64,000 nucleotides of DNA from Fallopia convolvulus (taxonomy: Eukaryota > Streptophyta > Magnoliopsida > Caryophyllales > Polygonaceae), in assembly GCA_964016875.1 (NCBI GenBank), contig OZ024719.1, positions 68,147,224-68,211,223 of the forward strand, in the 5' to 3' direction. Positions 47,545-58,886 of this stretch are shown piece by piece. The notes under the pieces are model-generated. The model was not told where the DNA came from, searched no databases, and saw nothing but the letters and a program-made list of their open reading frames with translations. The position numbers and the translations under genes are program-made. Numbering within the stretch: the stretch's first letter is position 1; each line of letters begins with the position of its first letter.

Positions 47545-48185
47545 ATTGGGTTGGATCTCTAGCTAGACGTGAAAGGTTATTTTAAGTAGGTAGTTTGGAG
47601 ATGAATTAAGTAAGTACGTGTCAAATATGTGTAGATATATAGAAATGAAACGTGGGACAGTTGGTGTTGATTTGTCACAAAAATGCCTACACTAAGCTCA
47701 CAATGCATGTTCGTGGCGGCAAAATTTCATCAGCTTCACAAATTGGAGCCACTTGGTGAAGTTGGTTTTTTTTGGACAGTTCTTAATTAAATCTTAATGT
47801 GTATCAAATTAAATTTTCAACTTTTCCTTTTCCCTTACAAAAGGCCCTATACATGTATTTTTAAAGGATATGACGATAGACGATTTTGAATCTTTTTTGT
47901 TACACGTCTCTGAAATTTTCTTATTATACGAAATTGGATGAAGAAATCAGATTCTTTCACACCAGGTAGACATAATTTAGGATGAACACTTGTCAACCCA
48001 ATTGCCTAGTATTTATAAAACTTGTGTGATTTTTGAATAGTAGAAGATACTTGCATTTTCTTAGGCGACTTATTACTTAAATATCATAAAAAATGTACAG
48101 CAGTTCTTCAAATTTTGTCTCAAGTTGAATCCTGCGATCCCAATTTCAGAGCTTCTAGTTCTACTCAGATGATCTCTAACTAACA
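47545..48185. other. Upstream flank of sulfotransferase 2, part of the duplication
   Basis: Words shared with the copy-1 flank continue well past the gene: CTCTAGCTAGACGTGAA, TTTTAAGTAGG, GGTGTTGATTTGTCA, GAGCCACTTGGTGA, TTGTTACACGTCTCT and ACCAGGTAG. In copy 1 these words are spread out by insertions. No gene after about 48000. A GAACC target site at 48186-48190 marks the next element. Confidence 0.65.
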
Positions 48186-48190
48186 GAACC

Positions 48191-48593
48191 TGTTGGGCCC
48201 CGAAATTACCAGCCCACTAGGCGACCCAACCCACTAGCACGGAGTTCAGCCACGAGGCTCGGATCACCGAAAAATTTCCCAGACGACAAGGCCCGCCGGT
48301 TGAAGCTTGACGATAACCGTCCGGATGATGGGTCTCAAGACGTGGGGGACTGGAGCCACGATCGGAGGAGCAGGAGGACGGAGGTTGACACCAGTTGCAG
48401 GGTTTAAATATAGGGGATAGGCCAAGGGAAAAAAGGGAAGAACCCGATTGTAACAGAACCCACTAGTTGTACTTGAGAAATCCTGAATACAAGCAATTGC
48501 TTTGGTTTTGATCTTGTGTTTATCGGTTAGTTCGCTCCCACAATCTCAAATAGCACTCTCGTTATTGTCGTTGGTCGGAAATTGGCCAAAATA
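48191..48593 (+). repeat. 5' LTR of the Tat/Retand-like element
   Basis: 403 bp. Matches 60582-60777 plus 62329-62537 with scattered differences. A TATA-like TTTAAATATA occurs near 48405. Confidence 0.95.
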
Positions 48594-48596
48594 ATT

Positions 48597-48616
48597 TGGC
48601 GCCCACCCTGGGGCCC
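48597..48616 (+). promoter_or_regulatory. Primer-binding site of the Tat/Retand-like element
   Basis: TGGCGCCCACCCTGGGGCCC lies 3 bases after the LTR. It is the form seen in Tat-lineage elements (usual central GTGG reads CTGG here). I do not assign the tRNA. Confidence 0.8.
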
Positions 48617-48670
48617 TAGCCGGTTTCACTTGCTCTTTCGATCAAAGCAGGAACGTTCTCGTTCAGGAAG

Positions 48671-50277
48671 ATGACGAATTCGCCACCATCCTCTCCCGCC
48701 GACGGAGGAGTTGGAGGGAGCCGGAACGCTCGCCCAGAGGGAAACACCCGCGACGGCAACGCCGAGGAAGTCCTGGACTTGCGCAACGTCTTGGACGGAC
48801 TTGCAGCCAAGATAGCCGCTCTCCAGCAGGATATGGTCAGCCAGAAAGACCGCAGCCAAACTCACATGGGTCATATCACCCAACTCACTGCGGAGAACGC
48901 CAACCTTCGTGAGCAGCTGCAGGCGGCCTCGGCGTCGCACATCGGATCTCGCCCAACCGGAACCGTCAGGGAGACTACTGTCCGCCTCAACCTAGGGGAA
49001 ACCTTCAACTCTCAGGTTGGAGGACCGTCCCCGACGGTAAACATGACTACCCCGGCAGCCACCCTGCCGGGAGTGCCCAATGCCCCGACGTCCGGAAACA
49101 GGGCCGCAGGCACGGGAGTCTTTCACCCCCTGTACAACGAAGGATCCGGAAGACAGGTACCCCCCCCCCCCCACAGAACCCTTCCTAGAAGTACTTTTCA
49201 ATAAATACATGCAGGATCGGCTCAAAGGACTGGAGGACAAAATCGCACAAATACCTGGGGTACCCCCTCCCCTCGAGAAGGAAGCTCTGGACGGCTATGA
49301 CGAATCTCCCTTCGCGGCTCTAATCGCCAATGTAGACATCCCAAAGAGATTCACCGTCCCAACAGTCCCCACCTATGATGGAACGGGAGATCCCGACAAG
49401 CATGTGGCCATCTTTAAGCAAAAGATGATGACCAGTTCAATATCGCGAGAATCCAGAGAAGCGATTATGTGCAAGGGATTCGGCGCCACTCTGTCTAGCG
49501 CCGACTTGACTTGGTTCATCAACCTCCCCAGGGGGGGATAGCGTCCTTCGCAGGATTAGTAGACACCTTCCGGATGCAGTTCGCCAACAGCAGGATACTG
49601 ATGAAACAGTCTAATGACCTGTACCGGGCAGCCCAAAGGTCCAGAGAGTCCTTGCGCGCCTTTTTGAACCGGTTCAACCGGGAGAAAGTAGCGATCCCAC
49701 TTTGCGACGTGCCCACGTCGATAGAAGCCTTCTGGAGGGGCCTGCTGCCAGACAACGAGCTCTACAGGGAACTCACCAAGTACCCGTGCCATAGCTTTGA
49801 GGATGTTCAGGTGAAGGCTCTGGCGCACATCCGGCTCGAAGAAGATGAAATCCATGCACGGGTCGCCTCAGTCTTCGACCGGGTCGAAAGGAAAGCCTCT
49901 TCCGACCAACGAAGAGAACGCCGAGGTCATCCATACTCAAAGAGTCGACCTGAAGCACCTGGAATTCATGCCGCAGGCATCAAGCAACCAAGCGGGAAGA
50001 AGGATACCCCAACCGGCCGAAAGTCCATGAATACAACCTAGGTCTGGGGAACACAGAGATCGTGAAAGGCCTGGAGAGATTCGGGGATCGTATCAAATGG
50101 CCTAAAAAGGCTGGAAATCCAAACCCCAAAAGGGATAAAACGAAGTGGTGCGATTTCCACGAAGACTACGGTCACGAGACAGACGAGTGCTTCGCCCTCA
50201 GGAAAGAGCTAGCGTACCTGTATTCAAGAGGCCCGGTGTCAGAAATCTCCGCTAACCCGGGTATGCCCGCCAGCTAG
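48671..50277 (+). pseudogene. Gag of the Tat/Retand-like element, frameshifted
   Basis: Starts MTNSPPSSPADGG, with an early coiled-coil stretch (LDGLAAKIAALQQDM). The frame shifts at a run of 13 C (49160-49172) and again near a G run at about 49530. The gag core continues over 49080-49541 (PTYDGTGDPDKHVAIFKQKM) and 49511-50041 (NRILMKQSND-type block, SRESLRAFLNRFNREK). A zinc-binding stretch WCDFHEDYGHETDECFALRK follows at about 50150. Three frames are needed, so it is not translatable as it stands. Confidence 0.9.
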
Positions 50278-50513
50278 AATCTATCTGAGCACATGGATAT
50301 TCCATCGTCTCCAGAGTATGCCAAAGTGTTCAACGTCATCAGCGGCGGCTCGGATATCTGTGGTGTCACTTATTCGGCAGCCAAACGCCACACACGGGGA
50401 CACCTGGAAGGACCGCTGATAGCAAACATCCGCAACTCTGATGGGCACCCGGGGAGTATCATCACTTTCAGCGACTCAGATTAGCTGGTTTAGTAGGCCC
50501 CCACCACGACGGA

Positions 50514-52409
50514 TTGGTTATATCTCTATCGGTGGGAAACGTGCTAATGATAAGAATCCTCATCGACACTGGGAGCTCCACCAACATGATCACACTTGAC
50601 GCCCTCAGAGAGATGGGACTGAAAGAGGAAAATATTCTCAAAAAATCAGTGGCGTTAGTAGGATTCAGCGGGGAAATAGCTCACACCCTGGGGGAAATAA
50701 CCCTCCCTATCTACGCCAAAGGGATCAACTTGCATGTCCGATTCTCCGTGCTCGATTGCCCGTCCTGCTACAACATCATCATGGGACGGCCCTGGATCCA
50801 TGACATGAAGGTGGTCCCTTCCTCCTATCACCAAACCATAAAATTTCCCACGCTGTGGGGAGTTAGGGAAATCAGGGGAGATCAGAGGCTAGCCAGAGAA
50901 TGTTACAAGTCGGCCTTCAAGGCGACCGTCGCCCACACCGCATAGCAATTACAGGAAGCCAAGGGGCCCACGTCGGCGCTGGACCCCGAGGCCGATAGGA
51001 TCGAGGAAGTCATCCTCGACAACCAGAAACCCGAGCAGACTGTAAGGATCGGGAAGGACTTGTCTCCAGAAAGAAAAGCTGAATTGATCAGTTTCCTCAA
51101 AAAGCACAACAACAACTTCTCTTGGTCACATGAGGACATGGTAGGGATCGATCCCACAGTCATCACACATCGGTTGAATGTGGATTCCCTCCATCCACCA
51201 GTCAAACAAAAGAGAAGGAAATTCGCACCCGAGCGGAACCTGATCGTCGACGAGGAAGTGCAGAACTTACTCCGGACAGGGAAAATCAAGGAGGTGAAAT
51301 ATCCGGAGTGGTTAGCAAACGTCGTGGTTGTGAGCAAGAAAAACGGTAAATGGAGGGTGTGCATCGACTTCACGGACCTTAACAAGGCCTGCCCAAAGGA
51401 CTCCTTTCCCCTGCCGCATATAGATGCCATGGTAGACGCCACCGCTGGCCACGAGATGCTCACCTTTATGGATGCCTTCAGCGGCTACAATCAGATTCAG
51501 ATGCATCCAGACGATCAAGAGAAGACATCGTTCATCACCAGCCAAGGTACATACTGCTATCGAGTGATGCCCTTCGGACTCTAAAATGTTGGGGCTACCT
51601 ACCAGCGACTGGTCAACCGCATGTTCCAGAAGCACATCGGTAGGACTATGGAAGTGTACATTGACGACATGCTCGTCAAATCTAAACAGTCCATGCATCA
51701 TATCCAACATCTAGAGGAGGCCTTCCATATCCTAGACAGCTATTGTATGAAGCTTAATCCGTCAAAGTGCGCATTTCGGGTAACCTCTGGTCGTTTCCTT
51801 GTGTTTATGGTTACCCAGCACGGGATCGAGGCCAGTCCTGATCAAATTCGAGCCGTAGCAATCCTGCGATCGCCCAGATGTGTGAAAGATGTGCAGAAAC
51901 TGACAGGAAGAGTGGTGGCTCTGAACCGCTTCATCTCGAAATCGTCCGATAGGTGCCGCTTGTTTTACGATGTACTGCGGAAGAACAAGAAGTTTGAGTG
52001 GACTCCAGTCCACGAGACGACCTTTCAACAGCTTAAATAGTACCTGTCCAATCCGATGCTGCTGTCCAAACCCGAGGAGGGTGAAAATCTTCTCCTGTAT
52101 CTAGCGGTGATTGAAGCTGCCATCAACGGTGTGCTAGTGTGTGAGGATCAGGGCGACCAACTACCAGTATACTACGTCAGCCGCACCCTGCTTGCAGCGG
52201 AGACACGTTATTTGCCTTTGGAAAAGTTAGCCCTTGCTTTGGTCATGGCTTCCGCGAAGCCGAGGCCATACTTCGAGTCCCATCCCATCACTGTCCGCAC
52301 AAACTACCCATTGAAGGCCATATTGAGGAAGCCAGAGATCACCGGGCGAATGGCCAAATGGGCAATACATCTGAGCGGTTTCGATATTGCTTATGGCCGA
52401 AAGCGGTGA
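50514..52409 (+). pseudogene. Protease, RT and RNase H of the Tat/Retand-like element
   Basis: One frame throughout, cut by TAG at 50943-50945, TAA at 51582-51584 and TAG at 52038-52040. Protease: ILIDTGSSTNMITLDAL. RT: WRVCIDFTDLNKACPKDSFP, FMDAFSGYNQIQMHPDD, MPFGL* where Lys is usual, then active site YIDDMLVKS. First RNase H: NGVLVCEDQGDQLPVYYVSR and TRYLPLEKLALALVMA. A frameshift just before 52409 takes it into the next domain. Confidence 0.95.
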
Positions 52410-53275
52410 TCCGAGCCCAGGCGCTAGCAGACTTTGTGGCCGATTTCAGCCCTACATTAGAAGAAGAAGCCAGACGGCAAGAAGCCTTCGTAACGGAAGA
52501 TGAGAATTCCGGAATCTGGACTTTGCATACGGATGGAGCTTCTAACAGCCGGGGAGTAGGGATCGGAGTAGTGCTGAAATCGCTCAAGGGGGACAGGATA
52601 GCAGATGCGGTACGGTGCGCCTTCGTAACCACCAACAACGAGTCGGAGTATGAGGCACTTATACTAGGGCTGACGATCGCCAGAGACCTCACTATCAGGG
52701 AATCAGAGGTAAAGTGCGATTCGCTACTGATCGTGAATCAAATTCTGGGAACCGTCACCGCCAGAGACACCAAGATGGCAGCGTACGCGGAAAAGGTCAG
52801 AGAAATCATGCGCAAGTTTGAGACCTTCACTATCCAGCAAGTCCCAAGAGAAGAAAATGCACAAGCTGATGCCCTAGCCAACTTAGCCTCTGCCCTGGAT
52901 CCCGAGGAGTTCGCATCGATCCCCTTGGTGCATGTGCTAGTTCCAGCAATCGAACAGGAGACTGATTCATCAAGACATGAATCACGGGACGACTCGTTGA
53001 CAGCCAAAGACAAAGTGGTAGAAATCCTTGGAAATGGCCATCCCTTGGAGACGCTCGCCAACGAGGATCTTGAGCGGCGGGAAGTTCTCGGCAACAAAGA
53101 TCTTGAGAAGTCGAATAGTGAGGATCTCCAAGAGGTAAGGACGCCTGACGGTGGTAATCCAACAACCGATACAACGAGTACCTCCCAAGACACTGAGTGC
53201 TGGACGAGACCCTACCTACGGTGGCTCGATCGTGGACAACTATCGGCGGAGAAATCCGAAGCAAGAGCACTCTGA
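52358..53275 (+). pseudogene. Second, archaeal-type RNase H domain and linker
   Basis: 305 codons. Begins after ALADFVADFSPTLEEEARRQ and continues with WTLHTDGASNSRGVGIGVVL, TNNESEYEALILGLTIA and REENAQADALANLASAL. These are the DG, E and D blocks of the aRNH domain that marks Tat-lineage elements. The tail is acidic and Asp/Glu-rich. TGA at 53273-53275 breaks the link to integrase. Confidence 0.9.
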
Positions 53276-54419
53276 ATGAGAGCCACCCGCTACAGTTTAA
53301 AAGACGACGTCTTGTTCAAGCAGTCCGCAGTGGGGACCTCACTCCGCTGCGTCACAAAAGCAGAGGCACCCAAGATACTCAAGGAACTTCATGAAGGCGA
53401 GTGTGGGAACCATTCCGGGGGGGGGGGGGTAGCCTTTCGAACAAAGCTCTCAACCTGGGATACTACTGGCCTACCATGTGTCAAGACGCTGCAAAGCACT
53501 CTCAAAAATGCGAAGCTTGCAGAAGCATGCTCCAACCCCTCACCAGCTACCAGAACCGCTGCACCCAACGCTGACCCCATGGTCGTTCATGAGGAGGGGG
53601 ATGGACATCGTGGGGAAACTGCCGCCATCTTCTGGCCAGCGAGTATTCTTCCTAGCGGTCACGAATTATTTCTCCAAATGGATCGAAGCAGAGGCATACA
53701 AAGAGATCAAGGAGTTCCATGTGGTGGCGTTCATTAAAAAGCATATTATCTGCCGCTTTGGGATACCCTCAGAGATCATCTGCGATAACGGGTCACAATT
53801 CATCGGCAAGAAAACCCGCATTACTGCCGACAGTGGAACATAGACCTAGTGACCTCTACTCCTCGCTATCCACAAGCCAACGGACAAGCAGAATCCAACA
53901 ATAAGGTCATCTTCAATAATCTCAAGAAGCGATTGGTGAGAGCCAAGGGGCGCTGGGCTGATGAGCTACCCTACGTCCTGTGGGCCAACAGGACCACCCC
54001 AAAGGCCGCCACTGGGCAGTCGTCATTCTCCCTGGTGTACGGATGCGAGGCGGTAATACCCGCCGAAGTCGCCGTACCAACCGCGTGGTATGGACTACAA
54101 ACGCCCGACCAGAACGCCGCCGAGTTAGCAGCTGACCTTGATACTCTGGAAGAGCTGAGAGAAAGAGCACGAGTCCGCCTAGCTAGGCACCAGCGCAGGT
54201 GGCTCGCAGTTACAACAGGAACGTGCGGATCAGAGCTTTTGCTACCGGTGAGTGGGTCCTTCGAAAGGTGTTCCAGAATACCGCTGAAACAAACGCGGGA
54301 AAACTTGCTCCATCCTGGGAAGGACCCTACAGGATAGCCGGCATCACCGGGCAAGGGGCTTACTGACTAGAGTCTAGAGATGGGAAATCCGTCCCGCGTA
54401 GTTGGAATGCTACGCACCT
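53276..54419 (+). pseudogene. Integrase of the Tat/Retand-like element, frameshifted
   Basis: Zinc-binding part: LKDDVLFKQSAVGT, then ELHEGECGNHSGG at a run of 13 G (53417-53429) where the frame shifts. Core: RRGMDIVGKLPPSSGQRVFF and IICDNGSQFIGK in one frame, then TPRYPQANGQAESNNKVIFN in another from 53849. LPYVLWANRTTPKAATGQSS and the YGCEAVIPAEV block follow. Three frames, so inactive. Confidence 0.9.
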
Positions 54420-55264
54420 ACGGAAGTACCATTTCTAAAGGAGTATCCCAGTCGCCAGAAACGGCCCAATAAACCAAAAAAAAAAAAGAAAAGAAAAAGG
54501 CACTCCGAAGAAGTTACTCTCGGCAGACACCGCCAGAAAGAGAAACCTTGGTGCACCAAAAAAGCGGGAAATAAAACGATAAAGTGGTACGAGTGCTCTG
54601 AAATTATAAATATGACGCTTGTGTTCCAACAAAGTTTTTTTTTTTACAAAACTAATTACATGGCACAGGAAATAATCTCCTAGACGCCCGCTATCCGGCA
54701 GAATCGCCAGTCATGAGTATCCTCGAGAGGTCGCTTCCCAGAAGCTCGCCGATCGGCGTCGTGGATCCATCCCCCGAGTCGCCAGCTCCACCAGCAAACG
54801 CCAGATTCTCGACGGTCATCGTCAGGGCACTGCGGGAAACAACGGACACTGTCCTTCACTCGCCTTCCAAGTAGGTAACCTTCTTCACCAACAGGGGCTC
54901 GGGAATAAACCCCGAGTCACCCTTAACGCTGGTCAAGGTTTTCCTCACCCATTGAGCCATAGCTATGCACTTCCTAAGCACTCAACCTTCTACAAGGGCT
55001 GATTGGACACTAGTCGCCTCACGGCAGAGAGACACCTGCACAATGCCAGCAAAAAGCACAAGCAAAAACAACAACCAAGCAAGAAACACAAAAGTAGATA
55101 AACACCCCCGCCCCTTGACGGGGGGCAAAAAGAAAACAACGTATCTGTGGCCTCGCCACCACCCATAAAACCCTCACCAGACGCCCGATGAACGGCACGC
55201 CCATGAGGTATTACTTGTTTTCATACAACTTGTTCGCGGAAAAAACAAAAGATTGAGAATTTTT
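54420..55264. other. Non-coding region between pol and antisense ORF
   Basis: Contains an A-rich run at about 54477-54500 and a T run near 54636. Short open frames on both strands are not recognisable proteins. This gap is normal in Tat elements that carry an extra antisense ORF. Confidence 0.5.
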
Positions 55265-56173
55265 TTACAAACGGCCTAAGCCGACAGATTTCTTCACATC
55301 CAAAGGAAAATTATGCAGGGTTTCCAGAAACTCCCGTCTCCTCCATCTACTCGCCACCCTCCAGGTTCGCCTGTTCCGTTGTGATCGATGGAGAACCCAA
55401 CAGAGACGCAATCCGAGCCGAGGGCACACCACCGAGAAAGGAGTCCAGGAACTGCTCATTGAATTTGTCCGCGTCCCCAACCGAGAGCTTCCCTGCCTCA
55501 AACTCCTTGATAGTCTCGAGTCATGCCAGCATACTAAAAAGAAGGCCCCGATGTCCTCCGCGTCCGCCTTTCCCATGGAAGGCACATCAGCAGCCTTCGC
55601 CTCAAGGTCCCTCACCCTAGCTTCTTGAGCAGCAATCACCCGTTCCAGCTCTGCAACACGCACTTTCGCAGCCTCCTCCTAAGCGGCCAAAGCCTTGGCC
55701 CGAGCAACGGACCACTCTCGAGCCCTATCGATCTCCTCGCGGTACTTGGCGACCTCCTGCTTCCGCCGTTCATGCTCAGCAAATTCCTTGTCCATCTCAT
55801 CGATGAACAGGCCAACTTCTTGAAAAAGTTGCATACGACGGGAGACAAAGTTAGGACACAGCCCCAGACGAGCCACTAGCCGCGGCCATCAAATGAACGA
55901 AATAAAAGACCAGTTACCTTCCAAGCTCCCGAGCCTACCTCAGTCGCCATGACATGAGCAGAAACAAGGGATCGGGTACTTTTTGAAGTTGGGATCCTGG
56001 TACCGCTGGAGGGATTGCCAATCGGAAGACGCGTCGTCCTGAGGGTCCAGAGAATCGTCATCGCTCCGAGAAGGACGCTCGCGAGAAGTTTTGGGGGCGT
56101 CCGACAACTCTTTCTTGACGGCAAGGGCGGTTGGAGGCTTCGAATCGCTAGAGTGGGTCTTCTTGAGGATCAA
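55265..56173 (-). pseudogene. Antisense additional ORF of the Tat/Retand-like element
   Basis: On the minus strand, fragments read KKTHSSDSKPPTALAVKKEL, then FIDEMDKEFAEHERRKQEVA, REEIDRAREWSVARAKALAA and VAELERVIAAQEARVRDLEA. This is a long Glu/Arg/Ala-rich coiled coil like the C-terminal part of the extra antisense ORFs described for Retand/Ogre-type elements. A stop after ALAA and a frame break split it. A possible donor GAAG|GTAACT at about 55915 fits reports that such ORFs are spliced. The N-terminal part is cut by the nested element at 56174. Function is unknown in the family. Confidence 0.65.
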
Positions 56174-57477
56174 ATCTCATAAGGTTTCTCTATCGCTGGA
56201 AGCACAATTGGAGATTCTGGCACCCTCAGTTCCGGATGCATGTATTGCTTGGCATTCCTTGGATAGGCGTCTAGCTCTTCTTGTAGTCGAGCCTTGTCAG
56301 CTCGTTGACGCTCGTCTTCTGCGTCTGCGCCGTCCTTCTCGGCTTTCAGTGCCTCCATCTGGGTCCGGAGGATCTCTAACTCTCGAGTCATCTCTTCTGC
56401 TATGGCCATGGCTCGGTTTTCTCGGAGTCGACGGTGCATAGAACGTTCTGGTTCTGAGTAATAACCTGTGTTATCAAACTGAAGCCTTCTTCGTCCTACC
56501 GGCATACACTGAGAAAACAAATAAAGAAAACAAAAACGGGGTCGGGCTATTCCCGATCCCGAAGATAAACTAACAACTCGTTGCTTCCCCGGCAACGGCG
56601 CCAATTTGTTGAGAGGATTTCTCGGCCAACAAATAAATTTTTAAGTCAAGACCCCGCTGAGTATAGCAGAGTTAGGATCGTTCCACAGGAAGCAAGGTTG
56701 TTTGTCTATCAATCTAACAAAAATCAAACAAAAACAAATAGAACACTCACGAGCAGCCTCGTTAACGACGTTGTCAGGGTCGTTAACGAACCACCAAACA
56801 CAAAATACTAAAACTAACGACCTAATTAAAAGAAACTATTAAAATTCGGTACCGAGGCAAGTACTCAGCAACGAAGATTCACCAGAAATAATTCAAATAA
56901 AACAAAAATCTAGGACTAGGGACACCACAACATAGCCAAGCATAAGAATTCGTAAGAAGAAAAGATCATGCCTTTAAACAGATAGAGTCATCAACTTTCG
57001 TTGACTTAGCAAGTAAATTAATCTACTTTCGCATCCTAATTCACTTAATTGCTTGTTTTAGATCTAAAGCTTGAAACTTTCGTTTTCAAACAATATCAAC
57101 CTTCAAGTTACTAACTTCCTCTTTCAATTCAGTTAAAAACTCAAATTACCTCCACTTTTGTCTCGGTATAAGCACAACAAACAATTCTCAATTAAAGATA
57201 AAAGGCATTCACAACTCAATCTTACTCATCAAACATGCTTAACTATGCCGGGCTTAACCCCGATCCTAGAAAAAGAAACTACTCACTAATCATAACTAAA
57301 TAACTAAAAACTTCAATCAAAAGAAACATGGAAAACAAAACTCAAACTTGAATTAGTAAGAAAAATATATCGTCTTACAGAGATTCAAAAGAAACCAAAA
57401 AACATAAAAAATACCGAACCACAATCACGACCAACGACTCCCCGGTGACTGTCGTCTACCGAGCCTCGACGGTCCTC
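56174..57477 (-). repeat. Second copy of LTR part, primer site and gag start
   Basis: Includes gag codons 1-110 from the start at 56505 (MPVGRRRLQFDNTGYYSEPE), the leader, primer site TGGCGCCGTTGCCGGGG at 56587-56603, and LTR sequence from 56607 to the break at 57477 (GGTCCTC). The LTR copy lacks its upstream 650 bp. Confidence 0.9.
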
Positions 57478-58785
57478 AACTTTGTGGTTCACTCCGTTGA
57501 TGCTCTCCTTTATTTCCTGAACCCATGATGGCGTCTCCTGATGGTCTGGAGGTCGATATGGTGTAGGTCGTCTATCTGGTGGGGGCCCTGCGTAGTTTTG
57601 ACTTGTATTCTGATTGCCCCTTGGTTGATAGTTGTTCGACCTGTCATTATAATTAGGCTGGTTCCTGTAGGGTCCTCTCATGTAATTCATCTCAGCTATT
57701 GTCTCAGCGGTTCTAACCTACTCAATGTTAGTGCAAGCAGAAGTACTATGTGCAGAAGAACCACATTCTTGACATGATTGAGAGGATTTCAGAAAACTTA
57801 CCTGTTTCCTTAGACGGTTGACCTCATCTTGTAAGAATTGATTTTTAACATCGGGGTCAACTTCATCTCGGTTGGGTACATAGAGACGTTTTTGAGTTTG
57901 TGGAGTTTGCTGTGTTCCATACATAGCATCGTAATTTGTCAGCTTATCCAACAGTTCCCACGCCTCTGTCGGGTTCATCTCTATAAAACCGCACGCAGTA
58001 TGCGTGTTGATGCGGTTCTTGGTCTCTGCGTTGATACCTTGGAAAAAGATTTCTTGCAAAACATATAAAGGTTGTCCATGAGTAGGGCACTGTCTAAGCA
58101 TCTCCTTGAATCTTTCCCATGTTTCAACAAATGTTTCATTAGGCAACTGGTGATAAGAGGTGATGCGTTTCCTTAACTCCGTTGTCTTAGCAGGAGGGAA
58201 AAACTTTGTAAGAAATTGATCATACAAAGCTTTCCAAGTCCTGATAGACTTAGAAGGTAGGCTCTCTAACCAGTTCAGGGCCTTTCCAGTAAGAGACCAT
58301 CTAAAAGCTTTTAATAGAACATATTCTAACGAGACACCTTCAGCAGCTATGGTGTCACATAAATCAAGAAAATTTCTAATATGCTCCATAGGGCACTCAA
58401 CAGGTTTCCCTTCAAACTGAGCTCGTTTGATTAAGGATATAAATTGAGACTTGATCTCAAAAGGTTTCTCTATCGCTGGAAGCACAATTGGAGATTCTGG
58501 CACCCTCAGTTCCGGATGCATGTATTGCTTGGCATTCCTTGGATAGGCGTCTAGCTCTTCTTGTAGTCGAGCCTTGTCAGCTCGTTGACGCTCGTCTTCT
58601 GCGTCTGCGCCGTCCTTCTCGGCTTTCAGTGCCTCCATCTGGGTCCGGAGGATCTCTAACTCTCGAGTCATCTCTTCTGCTATGGCCATGGCTCGGTTTT
58701 CTCGGAGTCGACGGTGCATAGAACGTTCTGGTTCTGAGTAATAACCTGTGTTATCAAACTGAAGCCTTCTTCGTCCTACCGGCAT
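57478..58785 (-). pseudogene. Gag of the nested Athila-like element
   Basis: Starts MPVGRRRLQFDNTGYYSEPE at 58785. The gag domain has CPMEHIRNFLDLCDTIAAEG, RWSLTGKALNWLESLPSKS, LTKFFPPAKTTELRKRITSY and ETWERFKEMLRQCPTHG. A zinc knuckle CQECGSSAHSTSAC lies near the end. TAG at 57718-57720 interrupts the frame after TNIE; the same frame then continues with MNYMRGPYRNQPNYNDRSNN to about 57480, where LTR sequence takes over. Only one stop mars it, so it is fairly young. An open frame extends upstream of 58785 into the LTR, but the leader there is non-coding. Confidence 0.9.
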
Positions 58786-58886
58786 ACACTGAGAAAACAA
58801 ATAAAGAAAACAAAAACGGGGTCGGGCTATTCCCGATCCCGAAGATAAACTAACAACTCGTTGCTTCCCCGGCAACGACGCCAATT

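Noticed and set aside
54965..55204. Short open frames between pol and the antisense ORF
   Set aside because: They overlap on both strands, have low-complexity composition, and lie in the normally non-coding gap of Tat elements.
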